Origin: Oscillospiraceae bacterium
Lineage (GTDB): Bacteria > Bacillota > Clostridia > Oscillospirales > Oscillospiraceae
Assembly: GCA_020860205.1 (NCBI GenBank)
Contig: JAJBUU010000011.1
Location: 1 to 64,000, forward strand
Length of the DNA stretch: 64,000 bases
Direction: 5' to 3'
Positions 19,016-29,562 of this stretch are shown here, piece after piece (the stretch's first letter is position 1; every line of letters starts with the position of its first letter). The translations under genes were made by a program, and so were the position numbers. The notes below the pieces were generated by a model. The model ran no database searches and was not told where the DNA came from. It saw only the letters and a program-made list of their open reading frames with translations.

Positions 19016-19948
19016 TTAATCCCCCAGCAGCCGTACCTCCGGCTCCAGCTCCACGCCATAGGCCGCAAACACCGCCGCGCATACCCGTTCCATCAGCGCG
19101 CGCACGTCTGCGCAGGTCGCGCCGCCGGTATTCACGATGAACCCGGCGTGCTTACGTGAAACCATCGCGCCGCCGACAGACAGCCCCTTCAGTCCCGCAC
19201 CGTCGATCCATGCGGCGGCATAGCCGTTTTGCGGACGCTTGAATGTGCTGCCCGCAGAGGGCTGGGAAAGCGGCTGACTGGCGCGGCGTTTGGCCTGAAG
19301 CTCCGCCATTTGTGCGTCGATCACGCTGCGGTCGCCCGGCGTGCCACGCAGAAGCGCGGAGGTCACGATGTCTCCGCCGCTTTCGGAAAAGCAGCTGTGC
19401 CGATAGGAGAACGACAGCTCCGCCGCGCCGACATCAAACGGCTCGCCCTGCGCATTCATCGCGCGGACGGAAACAACGACATCCTGCATCTCGCCGCCAT
19501 AAGCCCCGGCGTTCATCACGACTGCGCCGCCGACAGAACCGGGAATGCCATGCGCAAATTCCAATCCGCTGAGCGACTGCGCCGCCGCATAAGCCGCCGC
19601 GCGGCTCAACAGGAGTCCCGCGCCCGCGCGCAGCCGATCCTCCCCTTCCGCCGCAACGCCGCCCAGCGCGTCCCCGATATGGACGACCACACCCCTTATG
19701 CCCGCATCCGCGACCAGCAGGTTCGTGCCGTTGCCGATCACCGTCGGCTCCACGCCTTTTTCCCACAGGAACCGCCGCAGGGCGGAAAGCTCCTCCACTG
19801 TGGAAGGTTCTGCAAACAACGCCGCCGGGCCGCCGATGCGGAAGGAGCAGTGACGCGCCATCGGCTCCTCCGTCAGCAGCCGCAGACCCGGAATGGTGCG
19901 CGCCAGCTCCGGCGCAAGACGCGCCGCATCCATCGCCCCCGCGCTCAT
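19016..19948 (-). CDS. murB: UDP-N-acetylenolpyruvoylglucosamine reductase
   Basis: FAHGIPGSVGGAVVMNAGAYGGEM signature. Confidence 0.95.
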   Translation of the reverse strand: MSAGAMDAARLAPELARTIPGLRLLTEEPMARHCSFRIGGPAALFAEPSTVEELSALRRFLWEKGVEPTVIGNGTNLLVADAGIRGVVVHIGDALGGVAAEGEDRLRAGAGLLLSRAAAYAAAQSLSGLEFAHGIPGSVGGAVVMNAGAYGGEMQDVVVSVRAMNAQGEPFDVGAAELSFSYRHSCFSESGGDIVTSALLRGTPGDRSVIDAQMAELQAKRRASQPLSQPSAGSTFKRPQNGYAAAWIDGAGLKGLSVGGAMVSRKHAGFIVNTGGATCADVRALMERVCAAVFAAYGVELEPEVRLLGD

Positions 19949-20910
19949 TCGTCAAAGCTGTCGCCGGTATCTATTTTTCCGTCGTGACGTTTCAAAAATT
20001 CGCGTGCCGTATTGTAGCCCAGCATCTTCTGCCGATGGTTCATCGCGGCGACCTCCAAAATGATTGCAAGATTGCGTGCAGGCGCAACGGGTATCGTGAG
20101 CTGCGGCACCTTCACCTCCAGAATTGTGGTGCTCTCCTCATCCAATCCCATGCGGTCATAGTGCATATCTTCCTTCCAATGTACAAAGTTCACCACCAGG
20201 TCAATGCGCGCCTTAGGCAGCACGGCGCCAATTCCATAAATGCGGCGCACGTCGATCAGTCCGACGCCGCGCAGCTCCATGAGGTACTGTATCATCTTCG
20301 GCGCACAGCCGTCCAACACGTACCGGCTCATGCGGCGAATCTCCACCGCATCGTCCGCCACCAAACGATGCCCGCGTTTGACCAGCTCCAGCGCGACCTC
20401 GCTCTTGCCGATGCCGGACTCGCCGGTGATCAGCAAACCCTCGCCATGCACCTGAATCAAAACGCCATGCACCGTCGTCCGCGGCGAGAGCGCGGTGCGG
20501 AGGGTATTGATGACCTGCGCGATAAATTCGCTGGTGTCCATATCCGTCGCCAGCAGCGTCACATCATATTTCTGCGCGCTCTTTAAGATCGCGGGGTCCG
20601 GCTCCACGGCGTTGCACAAAATCAGGACCGGGATATTCCGGGAAAAGAGCTGTCCCAGCACTTCCTCCCGCATTTCCGGCGAGAGCGTGGCAAGGAACGC
20701 GCTCTCCGAACGTCCCCACACACGGATGCGATCCACCTCGAAATAGTCGAAAAAGCCGATCAGCTGCAGCGACGGACGCGCCACATTATAATTGCCGATG
20801 CGCACATTCTCATAGTTCGCGGAACGGTGCAGGATCTCCAGATGATGTTCCTCCACAATATTTTTCAACGCGATTGTATATTTCGGTTTCATGCCCTTGA
20901 TTTCTTCCAT
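19945..20910 (-). CDS. hprK: HPr kinase/phosphorylase
   Basis: ITGESGIGKSEVALELVKRGHRLVADDAVEI P-loop and family motif. Confidence 0.95.
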   Translation of the reverse strand: MEEIKGMKPKYTIALKNIVEEHHLEILHRSANYENVRIGNYNVARPSLQLIGFFDYFEVDRIRVWGRSESAFLATLSPEMREEVLGQLFSRNIPVLILCNAVEPDPAILKSAQKYDVTLLATDMDTSEFIAQVINTLRTALSPRTTVHGVLIQVHGEGLLITGESGIGKSEVALELVKRGHRLVADDAVEIRRMSRYVLDGCAPKMIQYLMELRGVGLIDVRRIYGIGAVLPKARIDLVVNFVHWKEDMHYDRMGLDEESTTILEVKVPQLTIPVAPARNLAIILEVAAMNHRQKMLGYNTAREFLKRHDGKIDTGDSFDE

Positions 20911-21088
20911 GTCTACAGCCTCCATAATAATAAAATCGGTATTGCTGCATCCATCCGGAACGCAGGATGGATCGGATGCTTAGGAAATATTATATAAAAT
21001 TTCGGTGGATTTGGCAACCATTTTTCCCGTAAAAAACACGCTCTTTCACGCCATCCACCAAAAACGTGCGATTCCGGGAAAATTTCTC

Positions 21089-21117
21089 TTGCAATTCCGT
21101 TTGCTTTTTGGTATGAT
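21089..21117 (+). promoter_or_regulatory. Predicted rpmB promoter
   Basis: TTGCAA, 17 bp, TATGAT. Confidence 0.6.
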
Positions 21118-21177
21118 ATAAGGGCTGTTTTGGAAGCAAACAGCCTTATCCAGAGAAGCAAGGAGGTGCAGCATCAG

Positions 21178-21366
21178 ATGGCAAAATGCGAGTTTTGTGA
21201 CAAGGGCGTTTCTTTCGGTATTCAGGTGAGCCACTCTCACAGACGTTCCAACCGTGTGTGGAAGCCGAATGTGAAGCGCGTAAAGGTGATCCTCGACGGT
21301 TCCCCGAAGCACGTCTACGTATGCACCCGTTGTCTGCGCAGCGGCAAGGTCACGCGCGCGGTTTGA
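21178..21366 (+). CDS. rpmB: Large ribosomal subunit protein bL28
   Basis: MAKCEFCDKGVSFGIQVSHSHRRSNRVWKPNVKRVKV; SD AAGGAGG upstream. Confidence 0.95.
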   Translation: MAKCEFCDKGVSFGIQVSHSHRRSNRVWKPNVKRVKVILDGSPKHVYVCTRCLRSGKVTRAV

Positions 21367-21388
21367 CAATGTATGTTCCATCGGAATA

Positions 21389-21418
21389 AAGCCTGCCGGT
21401 TCCCGGCAGGCTTTTGTT
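21389..21418 (+). terminator. Intrinsic terminator after rpmB
   Basis: AAGCCTGCCGG-TTC-CCGGCAGGCTT + T-rich tail. Confidence 0.8.
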
Positions 21419-21592
21419 CCGCCCGCACCCCAAATCATGACCGAAACCCCATGCGCTTTGGGATACGTCAAAGCGCATTTTTTCGACAGCACGAAAATGA
21501 TACACTGATTCAAATTGCGGAGAATATTCAGGCAAAATAGAATCCTATTATACTCATATACTGAGAAGAAATAGTTGTGCCAAAAAATTTGA

Positions 21593-21850
21593 ATGGATGG
21601 TATTCGCATGAAAAACAACCAGATTTGGAGATATGTCTTTCCGGCACTTTCTGTTGTTTTGTGGATAGCGACAATCGTTCTTTTTTTCAGGGGTAACAGG
21701 GCTTATAGCACAACCGATTATGAAGCACAAATGCAGATAGCAAATGCCTTGAGATGGCAGCCTGCTTGCTTTGTCGGAGCTTTGATTTCAACCGCAGCAG
21801 CCTATGTCGCTTCTGAAATAGAGCAATACTTGAATGAAAACGAGGACTAA
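21593..21850 (+). CDS. Small two-TM hypothetical protein
   Basis: Two hydrophobic segments (VFPALSVVLWIATIVLFF, ACFVGALISTAAAYVA). Confidence 0.55.
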   Translation: MDGIRMKNNQIWRYVFPALSVVLWIATIVLFFRGNRAYSTTDYEAQMQIANALRWQPACFVGALISTAAAYVASEIEQYLNENED

Positions 21851-21924
21851 CCGCTATGACGAAGAAAAATTAAATTTGAAAGACAAACTATGTTGTTATT
21901 GCGGATTTGATCATCTGGTATTTA

Positions 21925-21959
21925 GAAAAAAAGCCCGCCTTGCAAGGCGGGCTTTTTTT
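21925..21959. terminator. Bidirectional intrinsic terminator
   Basis: AAAAAAAGCCCGCC-TTGCAA-GGCGGGCTTTTTTT. Confidence 0.85.
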
Positions 21960-21989
21960 GCATGATTTTTCTGCGATGCAGCCGGGCGT

Positions 21990-23720
21990 TTATTTTGCCG
22001 CCGCGTCTGCGTTGCTGCGATGGGGCTTTGCCAGCGTCTGGATGCCCTCGATGGCAAGCACGATGGCAAGGATGACCAGCAGGATGCCGATGATGGCCTG
22101 CGCCCAGGGACCCCAGTCCGCACCGCCGGCGGCGATCGTGATAAACTGGTTCCTTGTGTTGATAATCAGCGAGCAGATGGTGACGACCAGCATAAAGGCC
22201 ATCGGGAACAGGAACATCTTGTTGTTCTTGCCAATATTGCCAAGCCATGTGGCAACAGCCAGCAGACCCAGCGCAGCCAGAAGCTGGTTGGCGGAACCGA
22301 ACAGCGCCCAAATCTTGGCGTAGCCGTTCAGTCCAAGCAGAACGCCGAGAACAACGGTGATGACGGTGGCAACATAGGTGTTGCTCAGGAACTTCTTTGC
22401 GCCCTTGACATTGTCCTTCGTTTCGCCCTTTGTGGAGTCGATCCAGAACTCCTGGAACATGAAGCGCGCCAGACGGGTCGCGGTATCCAGAGAGGTCAGG
22501 CAGAACGCGGAATAGGTCAGGACAAGCAGGGTATACATGACGTTATAGGTGCCGGGGAACGCGCTGTCGATCATGTGGGCGATACCGCCGCCGAAAATCG
22601 CAGTCGCGCCGGAGAGCACGGAGTCCGGGTTCGCCTTGTTCCACGCATAGGCATAGGCAACCGCACACAGCGTCAGAATCGCAAGCACGCACTCCAGCAG
22701 CATACCGCCATAGGCGATGGGACGTGCATCCTTTTCCCGGTTGAGCTGCTTAGATGTGGTGCCGGAGGAAACCAGAGAATGGAAGCCGGAAATCGCGCCG
22801 CAGGCGATGGTGGTGAACAGCACGGGGAACAGATAAGACGAGCCGCCGCCCGTAGTATCCACCGTGGCCATACTGCTCATGGACGGACGCGCGACGATGA
22901 CGCCGACGACGGCCAGCAGCAGCATTGCATAAAGCAGGAACGAGGAGAGATAGTCGCGCGGCTGAAGCAAAACCCAAACCGGTGCAATAGATGCAACCGC
23001 GATATACACGGCCATGATCCACATCCATGTGGTGGTGGAAAGATAAATCGGGTGGAAGTTCATACCGATTGCGATGATGACAACGATAGCGGCCACGCCA
23101 ATGATGGAAGAAACGCCCATCGGCGCGTTGCGGCGGTAAACCAGGAAGCCGAACAGGATCGCAATGACGATGAACAGGAGGGAGACCATCGCAACGCGCG
23201 ACGCGGCCAGCGAGGCCACCTTGTCCACCACACCGTTTGCATCATATGTCGCGCCAAAGGTACCGGCCACGATGGAGGCAAACGCCGCGACGACGAGAAT
23301 CAGGGTCAGATAGGCAAAGATGATAAACAGACGCTTTGCCCGGCGGGACATATTGACGGAGATGATCTCACCGATGGACTTTCCGTCGTGGCGGACAGAG
23401 GCGAACAGCGCGCCAAAGTCATGGACGCCGCCGAAGAAAATGCCTCCGATGAGGATCCACAGCGCGCAGGGCAGCCAGCCGAACACCGCAGCGCTGATCG
23501 GGCCTGTGATCGGGCCTGCGCCAGCGATGGACGAGAAGTGATGTCCCATCAGAACAGGCGCTTTGGCCGGAACATAGTCCGCGCCGTCTTCCATCGTATG
23601 GGCCGGCGTGGGCTTGTCGCCCTCTCCAACGCCCCATTGTTTGCAGAGCCAGCGGCCATAGAATATGTAACCGATGGCAAGGATCACGACTGCAATGATA
23701 AGCAGCAGTAAACCATTCAT
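21990..23720 (-). CDS. cstA: Carbon starvation protein A (peptide/pyruvate transporter family)
   Basis: HHFSSIAGAGPITGPISAAVFGWLPCALWI signature; many TMs. Confidence 0.93.
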   Translation of the reverse strand: MNGLLLLIIAVVILAIGYIFYGRWLCKQWGVGEGDKPTPAHTMEDGADYVPAKAPVLMGHHFSSIAGAGPITGPISAAVFGWLPCALWILIGGIFFGGVHDFGALFASVRHDGKSIGEIISVNMSRRAKRLFIIFAYLTLILVVAAFASIVAGTFGATYDANGVVDKVASLAASRVAMVSLLFIVIAILFGFLVYRRNAPMGVSSIIGVAAIVVIIAIGMNFHPIYLSTTTWMWIMAVYIAVASIAPVWVLLQPRDYLSSFLLYAMLLLAVVGVIVARPSMSSMATVDTTGGGSSYLFPVLFTTIACGAISGFHSLVSSGTTSKQLNREKDARPIAYGGMLLECVLAILTLCAVAYAYAWNKANPDSVLSGATAIFGGGIAHMIDSAFPGTYNVMYTLLVLTYSAFCLTSLDTATRLARFMFQEFWIDSTKGETKDNVKGAKKFLSNTYVATVITVVLGVLLGLNGYAKIWALFGSANQLLAALGLLAVATWLGNIGKNNKMFLFPMAFMLVVTICSLIINTRNQFITIAAGGADWGPWAQAIIGILLVILAIVLAIEGIQTLAKPHRSNADAAAK

Positions 23721-23747
23721 GAAAGTTTCACTCCTTACATAACTATT

Positions 23748-24293
23748 CTATGCTTTTCTTTTTGCACCGAAGCTCCAACGCTTTGGCTTGGGGTCCAGCA
23801 CATTTTTCAAAGATTTCGCAGTTCTGCGGCCGTCCGGGTTAGAAAGGATCGCGCCCCTCCCCAGCTCAATCACTGTGGCATGAATTTCCATCCAGCCGTG
23901 AAGCGAAAATTGAAAATCTTTTCTGCGGCGGTAACGCTTCAGCGCGCGCAGCGCGCCCTCCTCCGCGCTTTCGCACAAAATCACCGCCACGATGTAGGAA
24001 TACATATGCTCTTTATGCGGGACGATACGTGGCTCGCCCAGCGCACCGGCCTGCTCCACGAGCTGCCGAAAAAGCGCCTCCGTCAGCTCCGGAACGGAGA
24101 AAAAATACACATACTCGTTCCGCGCAGCCGACCACATTTCGGCCTTGCGGGACAGGACATAAGCGGTCCCGACCTCGTGATATTCCGCCGTGGCCGCCAG
24201 CGGCGCGTCCGACGCGCTGCATCGGGAAACATCGTACCATGTTGCATAGGATGTCAGCAGACGCTCCAGCATTTGAGCGCGGTCTTTTTCCAT
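23748..24293 (-). CDS. Hypothetical protein downstream of cstA-divergent intergenic
   Basis: Intact ORF starting MEKDRAQMLERLLTSYATWYDV; no family recognised. Confidence 0.7.
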   Translation of the reverse strand: MEKDRAQMLERLLTSYATWYDVSRCSASDAPLAATAEYHEVGTAYVLSRKAEMWSAARNEYVYFFSVPELTEALFRQLVEQAGALGEPRIVPHKEHMYSYIVAVILCESAEEGALRALKRYRRRKDFQFSLHGWMEIHATVIELGRGAILSNPDGRRTAKSLKNVLDPKPKRWSFGAKRKA

Positions 24294-24536
24294 GTGTCCT
24301 TCTCCCTTTCCGCCCGGCACACAGAACGCCGCCCCCGCCGCTTTGCCACACACAGGGTACGATACGCTGCATACTGTATACCAAACGCTGTATACAGCGG
24401 CATTATATCACCATCTTTTGCAAAATTCAACTATTATTTATCTCGTCAGACAGGAAAAATGGGAAAACCTGTACGAAGCGCACGCTCGTAAAACGACAAA
24501 CGCGGACAAATCCGGGCATTTATCGCCCGGCACGGC

Positions 24537-24573
24537 AAAAAAACGGCACGCTCCTGCGAACGTGCCGTTTTTT
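24537..24573. terminator. Intrinsic terminator
   Basis: AAAAAAACGGCACG...CGTGCCGTTTTTT. Confidence 0.75.
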
Positions 24574-24632
24574 CCGGCGGGAACCGCCGGAGATGGTTCC
24601 CGCTTTTTGCTTTCATAAACCGGAGGCGCGTA

Positions 24633-25238
24633 TCACTCCTGCAAGACGCTGAGTGTACGCTGCGCGGCCGGAGCGTCCGGATTGGTGCAGACCAGCGGAA
24701 TCAGCTCGTCATGATCTTTGAACGCCAGCATATAGTTCATCTCCGGGTTGATGTCCTCCTTAAATTCGCCCGTCATGGTGCCGGTCTTGAGATCGACATT
24801 GACGGTTGCGATCAGGCGGCGGCGCTTTTTGCCAACGCAGACATAGACATGGCCGTCGCTCAAATCCGGCATCAGGTTCTCCTGCCGATCCACCGCGAGC
24901 GCAATGTGGCGGGACACCATCTCGTCATACTCGAATTTGTGCAGACCATATACGCCGAGCTTGCTGGTCGTGGCCTCGCTTACAAAGTCGTCCCACGTGA
25001 ACACGGCGCTCTGCGCATAACGCTCCCGGACGCCCTTGCTGTGCAGCACGTTGTCCGCCGCACGGCGCAGGCGGCTTTCGGCCATGTCCAGTATCTGTTC
25101 GTCCGACAGACTTTCGTAGGCGACGGAGCTGAGCTCCAGGATAAAGTCGATTTCTGAGGTAAAGCGGCTGACATGGTCGCCGGTTTTGTTGCGCAGCAGC
25201 GTAACGAGAATATTCTTTTTTGTCAGGCTTCCATTCAT
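24633..25238 (-). CDS. Hypothetical protein
   Basis: Intact ORF starting MNGSLTKKNILVTLLRNKTGDHVSRF; no family recognised. Confidence 0.7.
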   Translation of the reverse strand: MNGSLTKKNILVTLLRNKTGDHVSRFTSEIDFILELSSVAYESLSDEQILDMAESRLRRAADNVLHSKGVRERYAQSAVFTWDDFVSEATTSKLGVYGLHKFEYDEMVSRHIALAVDRQENLMPDLSDGHVYVCVGKKRRRLIATVNVDLKTGTMTGEFKEDINPEMNYMLAFKDHDELIPLVCTNPDAPAAQRTLSVLQE

Positions 25239-25505
25239 ATCGGTAAACCATCCTTTCTGCTGTAAGGTTTGTTCATATTTTGGCGCGGAACATCTGCCTT
25301 TTTTGCGCACTTATTACAAAAACGATTATACCACAAAAGTACCACAGGGTCAAGGAAAAGTTCTGCACCGCACGGAACAAAAGTATTTGCTTTTCTCTGT
25401 GCGTGTGGAGCTGCACCTGTGGATCTTCATTTGCGGCGGCGGGAACGGGGTGGATTTCGCCCCCACCCCTGCCCGCTCCCACAGACGCATTTGTGCTGTG
25501 AGCTA

Positions 25506-26291
25506 TCAAAGGCTGCCCTTCGACCACATCCGGCCGGTGTGATCCATCTCATATTCCCCTTGCAACAGCAGCTCGGAAACCGGAACGATGCGGTAACCGT
25601 TTTGCAGCAGGTATTCTATGACAGAGGGCAGCGCCTCCGGCGTGTGCAGCGCGGCGTTATGAAACAGGATGATGCTCCCGTCCTGCACGCCGGATGTGAC
25701 ACGCCGGTAAATCTCATCGGCGGAAAGCTCCTTCCAGTCGAGCGAGTCCACATCCCACTGAATCGTCTGAAGCCCCAGCTCGGACGCGGTTTCGATCACC
25801 GCATCGTCATATTCGCCATAGGGGCAGCGGAACAGCGTGGGCCGTGCGCCGGTCACGGATTCGATCTTATCGCAGCCTGCGGTCAGATTTGCGATGATTT
25901 CGTCATGCGTAAGCTGGGTAAAGTGCGCGTGGTCGTCCGAGTGTGTCATGACCTCATGTCCGGCTGCGGCGAGTGCCTGCACGGACTCCGGATATTTGTC
26001 CACCCACGCGCCGACGACAAAGAACGTCGCCGTTACGCCGTATTTTCCCAGAATGTCGATGAGCGTCTGGGTGTCCTCGTTGCCCCACGCGGCGTCAAAG
26101 GTCAGCGAAACGCATTTGTCGTCCCGCTGCACACTGTAAACGGGCAGCTTCCGCTCCGCCGGGGACGCGGAGGACAGAAAGGACGGCGTTATCGCCGTGA
26201 AAAACAGCGCCGCGATGAGCGCCGTAAATCCCGCGGCGCGCAGCAGCTCCTTTGTGTGGCTCACGCTTTTGTACCGGATTCGCTTCCGCAT
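25506..26291 (-). CDS. Polysaccharide deacetylase (CE4)
   Basis: CVSLTFDAAWGNEDTQTL, TEVMTHSDDHAH, RCPYGEYDD NodB-homology motifs; N-terminal TM. Confidence 0.9.
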   Translation of the reverse strand: MRKRIRYKSVSHTKELLRAAGFTALIAALFFTAITPSFLSSASPAERKLPVYSVQRDDKCVSLTFDAAWGNEDTQTLIDILGKYGVTATFFVVGAWVDKYPESVQALAAAGHEVMTHSDDHAHFTQLTHDEIIANLTAGCDKIESVTGARPTLFRCPYGEYDDAVIETASELGLQTIQWDVDSLDWKELSADEIYRRVTSGVQDGSIILFHNAALHTPEALPSVIEYLLQNGYRIVPVSELLLQGEYEMDHTGRMWSKGSL

Positions 26292-26480
26292 AACGCAGAA
26301 CCTCCTTCTTGGGCAGCGCCGCGCAAATGCGTCTGCGGCATCCCGCGGTCATTCCCCGCCGACGCCTCCCGCCGATTTATGCAGCGATGCCCTTGCATTT
26401 TTTGCTGCTATCATCCTATGTACAGGCTATGCAAAAAATGCAGGAGACTCCGCGCGGTGGTTCCGGATCGCGGCGGAGGT

Positions 26481-28088
26481 TCACCCCACGCCGATCTCTC
26501 CCAGCAGGCCGCGAACGCCATCCTCGCGCAGAATATCCTTATAATAGGAAAGCTCGTCCTGAATCAGCTCGTCTATCACTTCCATTCCAAGCAGCTCCAC
26601 CGGCGCGCGGTCGTCCGTCAGCAGATGACCGCCGCTTTCATACGGGGTCAGCCCCTGCGCGACCGCAGCCATCAGCGACCGCAGCTCCGCGTTTTCCAGC
26701 GCCTCCGCCCGCGCAGAGAAATCCGAAAACACATCCGTTTCCGCGGCAAACAGCTCCCGGTTGGAGTTATATGGCACGTCCACCGTCTGCACACAGGGAA
26801 AAACGGCGGAAATCGTATCGCAGAGATAGCTGTTGATGCTGTCCGCATCATCGGAATACATATTCAGATTCACCACCATCACGCCGCCGGGATTCAAATG
26901 CTCCTGCACCAGTGTGAAAAACTCCACAGAGGACATTTGAAAGGGGATCGTGATGTCCTGATAGGCGTCCACCATGATAACATCATAGCGCTGCTCGCTG
27001 ACAGACAGGAAGGTGCGTCCATCAGCCGTTGTCACGGAAACATTCTCCGGGAGCCGGAAATACTCCTGCGCCAGCTCCGTGATTTTTTCGTCGATCTCCA
27101 CGCCCTCGATTTTCGCAATGGCAGGAAAATATTCGCGGCACTGTGTGGCATACGTCCCCGTTCCCATGCCAAGAATGAGGATGCTCGCGTCCGCGTCCTC
27201 CGCGATGTCCGCCAGCACCGGCGCGGCCAGCGCATAGTCATAGTAATAACCGGTCAGCCCTCCGTCCTTTTCCATCACGGACTGCACGCCAAACAGGACG
27301 TTGGTGGACAGCACGATTTTGTCCCCGTCGTCCCGAACCTGTAAATAGTTATAGACGGACTCTCCCTCATAGACCAGATCGTCCTCCCAAAATGCAAAGC
27401 TGCTGCCCGCGCCGAACACACTGAACGCCACAAACAGCAGGGCGGAAACGATGCAGACCACCGCGCGGCGGCGGGCGCTGATGAAATAGAGCAGCCCCAG
27501 CAGGAGCAGCACGCCGGAAAAAATCAGGAATGTTGCGGCGGTGCCGACAGCGGGAATCGTGACAAAGGTGGGAACAAAGGTGCCGATGATGCTGCCGATG
27601 GTATTGAATGCGTTCAGCCGTCCGACCACGCTGCCGCTGTCATCCAGACTGTCCACCGTGAATTTGACGAGAGAGGGCGTGGTCGTGCCAAGCAGGAACA
27701 GCGGGAAAACGAAGATGATAATGCAGGAGAGGAAGCCCGCCCAGATGAGGAAAGCGCTTTCCACCGAAATGACGAGCAGACCGGAAACGCCCAGTATAAC
27801 GTACTTGCCGAGAAACGGGATTGCGGCGATCCAGACGGCGGCGATCAGCACACGGCGATAGAGCCGATCCGGATTCGGGTCTTTGTCCGCGCTGCGTCCG
27901 CCGTAGAGGTTGCCAAGCGCCATTGCGATCATGATCGTGCCGATGATGATCGTCCAGACGATTTGCGAGGAGCTGAAATAAGGCGCCAGCAGCCGACTGG
28001 CGCCCAGCTCCACCGCCATCACGGACATCCCCGCGAAAAATTCCGTCATATAAAGATAAAACCGGCTTTTCAAAATTCCTGCCTGCAT
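26481..28088 (-). CDS. Membrane-anchored spermidine synthase-like protein (fused TM and aminopropyltransferase-fold domain)
   Basis: N-terminal multi-TM region; C-terminal ILGMGTGTYATQCREYFP...VMVDAYQDITIPFQMSSVEFF. Confidence 0.85.
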   Translation of the reverse strand: MQAGILKSRFYLYMTEFFAGMSVMAVELGASRLLAPYFSSSQIVWTIIIGTIMIAMALGNLYGGRSADKDPNPDRLYRRVLIAAVWIAAIPFLGKYVILGVSGLLVISVESAFLIWAGFLSCIIIFVFPLFLLGTTTPSLVKFTVDSLDDSGSVVGRLNAFNTIGSIIGTFVPTFVTIPAVGTAATFLIFSGVLLLLGLLYFISARRRAVVCIVSALLFVAFSVFGAGSSFAFWEDDLVYEGESVYNYLQVRDDGDKIVLSTNVLFGVQSVMEKDGGLTGYYYDYALAAPVLADIAEDADASILILGMGTGTYATQCREYFPAIAKIEGVEIDEKITELAQEYFRLPENVSVTTADGRTFLSVSEQRYDVIMVDAYQDITIPFQMSSVEFFTLVQEHLNPGGVMVVNLNMYSDDADSINSYLCDTISAVFPCVQTVDVPYNSNRELFAAETDVFSDFSARAEALENAELRSLMAAVAQGLTPYESGGHLLTDDRAPVELLGMEVIDELIQDELSYYKDILREDGVRGLLGEIGVG

Positions 28089-28169
28089 CTGTTTGCTCCT
28101 GTTCGTTTGTAATCATGCGCCGCGCAGACCGCCGCGCTCATTGTGTGGTGCTACATTGACTTTTATCTG

Positions 28170-28703
28170 CTATAACGCCGTTCCCTTTCTGGGAACAAAG
28201 AAAGACTGCATATCCACCTGCTCCAGCTTCAGCAGCTTCACTTTTTTGTCGATTCCTCCCCCGTATCCGGTCAGGCTCCCGTTTGTCCCGACCACACGGT
28301 GGCAAGGCACGATGATGGAGATTTCGTTGTGTCCGACCGCACCGCCGACCGCCTGTGCCGCCATCCGCTTCATGCCCCTTTCGGCTGCGATCTGTTTTGC
28401 GATTTCTCCATAGGTCATGGTCTTTCCGTAGGGAATGGCGCACAGGATTTTCCAAACCGCATTTTGAAATTCGCTCCCCATCAGGTGCAGCGGAACGTCA
28501 AACTCCGGCTCCCGTCCTGCAAAATAGACGTCAAGCCAGCGCTTCACCTCCGTAAAAAGCGGTATCTCCCGTTCCTCATGCTCCTGATCCAGATGAAGCG
28601 CAAAATACTTCTGCCCCTCAAACCACAATCCGGTCAGTCCAACGTCATCCGCCGCCAGCAGAATGTCTCCGATTGGCGAGCGATAGCAACTGGTGTACTG
28701 CAT
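28170..28703 (-). CDS. ogt: Methylated-DNA--[protein]-cysteine S-methyltransferase
   Basis: IIVPCHRVVGTNGSLTGYGGG active-site motif. Confidence 0.95.
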   Translation of the reverse strand: MQYTSCYRSPIGDILLAADDVGLTGLWFEGQKYFALHLDQEHEEREIPLFTEVKRWLDVYFAGREPEFDVPLHLMGSEFQNAVWKILCAIPYGKTMTYGEIAKQIAAERGMKRMAAQAVGGAVGHNEISIIVPCHRVVGTNGSLTGYGGGIDKKVKLLKLEQVDMQSFFVPRKGTAL

Positions 28704-28852
28704 TCTGTTCTCCTTTGTTTTTTTGTTCAGCTCTCCCCCGTGCAAATGCGTCGCAGTGTCTGACGGCTGCTTTAGCCGTTCTTGCCGACTAATACGGTGA
28801 GGTCTGAATTATACCTGATTGTACTTTATATAACTATATTATATATTATATT

Positions 28853-29512
28853 TCAGTTTTTCCGCTCTGCGCGCAGACCACGTGCGCTCCGCGTGTCCTG
28901 CATCCCTTCCACGGCTCCGCCGGCCACCGCCCACAAATACAGGCTGGCAACGCTGCAACAGGGACTATAACGTCTGCGATATGCTTCAAACAGGCTCCTG
29001 TCAATTTCCGTGTGACGATGCACCATCCGCAGACCGCGCCGGATGGCCAGATCGTCAAAACTGAAAATATCCGGGCGCTGCAAGCCGAACAGCAGGATCA
29101 TCTCCGCCGTCCAAACGCCGACGCCCTTCAGCGCTGCCAACGCTCTGACCGCATCGGAATCCGTCATGCAGGAAATTTTCTGCAAATCAAATTCCCCGCG
29201 CTCCACCTTGCGGGCAAAGTCGCTTATGTATTCCGCCTTGCGGAACGTCGTCCCAAAGGATTGCAGCATATCCACGCCAGCCGACAGGACGCGCTCCGCG
29301 TTGATTGTGCCAAGCCCTGCCTGCATCCGCGCCCATACGGTGGCCTGCGCTTTGGTGGAGATCTGCTGCCCGATGATGTGGTGTACGACTGCGGAAAACA
29401 AATCTGTATCCACCTGCCGTGCGATATGTCCGATGCTGTCGATCACCGCGCCCAGCGCCGCGTCCCGTTGTTTCAAATAGTCCGTTTCCGCGCGCCCATA
29501 TTGAAAATACAC
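28853..29512 (-). CDS. DNA-3-methyladenine glycosylase II (AlkA-like)
   Basis: IIGQQISTKAQATVWARM, LKGVGVWTAEMILLF; GTG start with GGGAGG SD. Confidence 0.88.
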   Translation of the reverse strand: MYFQYGRAETDYLKQRDAALGAVIDSIGHIARQVDTDLFSAVVHHIIGQQISTKAQATVWARMQAGLGTINAERVLSAGVDMLQSFGTTFRKAEYISDFARKVERGEFDLQKISCMTDSDAVRALAALKGVGVWTAEMILLFGLQRPDIFSFDDLAIRRGLRMVHRHTEIDRSLFEAYRRRYSPCCSVASLYLWAVAGGAVEGMQDTRSARGLRAERKN

Positions 29513-29562
29513 GTCCAGACCTCCCGTTGTATATATGCAGGAGCGGCGTTTCTGACCGCGCC

